Shown: positions 5,665 through 6,494 of the stretch, in pieces
Position numbering within the stretch: the first letter of the stretch is position 1
How the letters are laid out: each line of letters starts with the position of its first letter
Assembly (NCBI GenBank): GCA_030642545.1
Contig: DAOWNP010000145.1
Location: 1 to 6,494, forward strand
Source of the DNA: Desulfobacteraceae bacterium
Lineage (GTDB): Bacteria > Desulfobacterota > Desulfobacteria > Desulfobacterales > DAOWNP01
DNA length: 6,494 bases
Direction of reading: 5' to 3'
Notes under the pieces: generated by a model
What the model was told of the DNA's origin: nothing
Database searches by the model: none
What the model saw: the letters and a program-made list of their open reading frames with translations, nothing else
Position numbers and translations under genes: made by a program

Positions 5665-6018
5665 ATGGCAAGAAGACGGGAAAAAGCAAAACAGGCTCTG
5701 GCAGGTGTATTTAAACAACAGGTTGCTCCAAAAACAGAAGAAAAAATTGCAGATATGGTTTGTGGTCAATGTACAAAATATTCAGAAAATTCATGGGCAA
5801 GTGATGGAAGAGGAACTTGCTCTGTTTTAAGTACAGGGACAAATATTGATGTTGATCCAGCAGTATATGTATTAGATGGTGATATACCATTAATTACAAT
5901 GACATTGACAGATGCAAAATATTGTAAATATTATGATCGGATGAAAATGATTGACAGCGATAATACAGAAGTAAGTGACCCAAAATATCGCAGGTCAACC
6001 CGCCAAATGCAGAAATAA
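5665..6018 (+). CDS. Small four-cysteine Fe-S subunit of the X-succinate synthase (BssB-like beta subunit)
   Basis: The 117-residue protein carries four cysteines, Cys33-x2-Cys36-x15-Cys52-x34-Cys87, in the contexts VCGQC, GRGTC and DAKYCKYY. This is the single [4Fe-4S] ligand pattern expected of the small beta or gamma subunits that sit on benzylsuccinate synthase alpha. Placement directly after the alpha gene matches bssB in the usual bssDCAB order. An N-terminal extension of about 30 residues is strongly basic (MARRREKAKQ) and makes it longer than the roughly 75-80 residues of typical BssB. There is no signal peptide or membrane segment. ATG 5665 is chosen for AAGGTG at 5653-5658, 6 nt upstream; an upstream ATG at 5620 lies right after the intercistronic hairpin and has no ribosome site. 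Its role in the family is to shape the active-site entrance and stabilise the complex. The Fe-S assignment is inferred from the cysteines and neighbour; no close homologue could be searched. Confidence 0.8.
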   Translation: MARRREKAKQALAGVFKQQVAPKTEEKIADMVCGQCTKYSENSWASDGRGTCSVLSTGTNIDVDPAVYVLDGDIPLITMTLTDAKYCKYYDRMKMIDSDNTEVSDPKYRRSTRQMQK

Positions 6019-6035
6019 ATAGAAGTTTTTAATTT

Positions 6036-6095
6036 TACTTGTTGTATATAATCTGTTTTTATTTCTGTTTCATTGCAGACTGTATACAACAAGTA
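6036..6095. repeat. Long hairpin just after the small-subunit gene
   Basis: TACTTGTTGTATA (6036-6048) and TATACAACAAGTA (6083-6095) are perfect 13-nt inverted repeats. Pairing continues inward with a G-U, an A-U and, after one mismatch, TCTG (6052-6055) with CAGA (6076-6079); AGAAG (6021-6025) and CTTCT (6103-6107) can close it outside. It ends the + strand operon and faces the leftward mrp gene, so it may act as an RNA 3'-end stabiliser or a bidirectional stop. No T run follows on either strand, so a classical intrinsic terminator is not supported. Confidence 0.55.
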
Positions 6096-6167
6096 TATAG
6101 TTCTTCTACCCGGCGGATGTAAAATTTTCATTCTGTAACAGCCTGTATAAAAAGTATATCTTGACAG

Positions 6168-6223
6168 TTAGGAACATGGACAAAATAAACTTTCTTAATT
6201 AGGAACGTGAACAAAACTTTCTT
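6168..6223. repeat. Two direct repeats of TTAGGAACrTGrACAAAA...ACTTTCTT
   Basis: TTAGGAACATGGACAAAA at 6168-6185 and TTAGGAACGTGAACAAAA at 6199-6216 differ at two of 18 bases; both are followed by ACTTTCTT (6189-6196 and 6216-6223), the first after a 3-base insertion. The period is 31 bp. TTGACA (6161-6166) precedes the first copy. Tandem degenerate repeats beginning near a TGACA end resemble the multi-repeat termini of IS21-like elements, so this may be a residual IS end; no transposase is present in the window. Since it sits between convergent genes, an operator role is less likely. Confidence 0.5.
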
Positions 6224-6255
6224 TCGCAATTATACATCATAGATTATAGACTATT

Positions 6256-6494
6256 TTACTTTTTTGACATTCTCCTGGCAATTTCCACAAAAGCCTTTGT
6301 TACTTCTGAATCAGCATTTTTCTTTTGATAAGAAATACCTGCATCTCCACAAGATACCATGTCAGGATCAAAAGGGATTTTACCTAAAAAAGGTATTTTT
6401 GTATCTTTTGCGGTTCTCTCTCCGCCTCCTGTTCCAAAAAGATCCATTATCTCACCACAATGGGAACACCTGTATCCACTCATATTTTCAATAA
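6256..6494 (-). CDS. mrp: Mrp/NBP35 (ApbC) family P-loop ATPase, Fe-S carrier, C-terminal part
   Basis: The leftward frame is open to the window edge and reads IENMSGYRCSHCGE, then DLFGTGGGERTAKD, IPFLGKIPFDPDM and GDAGISYQKKNADS. This is the C-terminal part of Mrp/ApbC/NBP35 proteins: the ENMS segment, the CxxC motif that holds a bridging [4Fe-4S] cluster between two subunits, and the PFLGkIPlDP turn. The P-loop and N-terminal half lie beyond 6494. The ATG at 6481-6483 is an internal Met, not the start, because IEN upstream of it is part of the family motif. The product is a soluble cytosolic ATPase that delivers Fe-S clusters to apoproteins. It converges on the Fe-S-dependent catabolic operon; a functional link is possible but not shown, as such genes are widespread in anaerobes. 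Confidence 0.93.
   Translation of the reverse strand, partial: IENMSGYRCSHCGEIMDLFGTGGGERTAKDTKIPFLGKIPFDPDMVSCGDAGISYQKKNADSEVTKAFVEIARRMSKK

Noticed and set aside
5931..6131. 66-codon - strand frame overlapping the end of the small-subunit gene
   Set aside because: Runs through the hairpin and into the antisense of the Fe-S subunit; no motif or start signal.
6264..6494. 76-codon + strand frame opposite mrp
   Set aside because: Antisense shadow of the recognisable Mrp C-terminus.

Overview
The window is AT-rich bacterial DNA. It most likely comes from a strictly anaerobic member of the Desulfobacterota (sulfate-reducer type). That assignment is inferred from gene content: a fumarate-adding glycyl radical enzyme, a matching beta-oxidation-type thiolase and an Mrp-type Fe-S carrier. 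It is not proven by any marker gene here.

Left third (1 to about 1250): a graveyard of defence-type genes. A DUF1016/YhcG-type nuclease fragment is broken by a 10-A run and a CAG-to-TAG change (189-495). The last ~84 codons of a BREX-type Lon-like protease, BrxL, survive alone (648-902). Both lie among copies of a perfect palindrome centred on ACAGTGT (426-452, a half-copy at 472-490, and a variant at 607-633). A 40-codon open frame of unknown value follows at 956-1078. A tiny 74-bp element with terminal inverted repeats and a probable 8-bp target duplication sits at 1256-1329.

Middle and right (1330-6018): a catabolic block on the + strand. A 391-residue thiolase (1517-2692) ends in an intrinsic terminator whose stem lies inside its last codons. 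A separate promoter-like region (TTGACA at 2737, TATAGA at 2759) precedes an 832-residue X-succinate synthase large subunit (3030-5528) of the BssA/NmsA/HbsA/AssA group. It has Cys471 and Gly808 in the expected motifs. A 117-residue four-cysteine protein (5665-6018), the probable Fe-S beta subunit, follows after a 136-bp gap that holds a long hairpin.

Proposed teamwork (inference): the glycyl radical enzyme with its small subunit adds a hydrocarbon to fumarate, giving a substituted succinate. After CoA activation and beta-oxidation-like steps encoded elsewhere, the thiolase cleaves the acylsuccinyl-CoA to succinyl-CoA plus an aromatic or acyl-CoA. The activating radical-SAM enzyme, a gamma subunit, the CoA-transferase and a BbsA-like thiolase partner are not in the window.

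Right edge: the C-terminal part of an Mrp/NBP35-family P-loop ATPase on the - strand (6256-6494, running off the end), convergent with the catabolic genes. The convergent gap holds a long hairpin and a pair of direct repeats.
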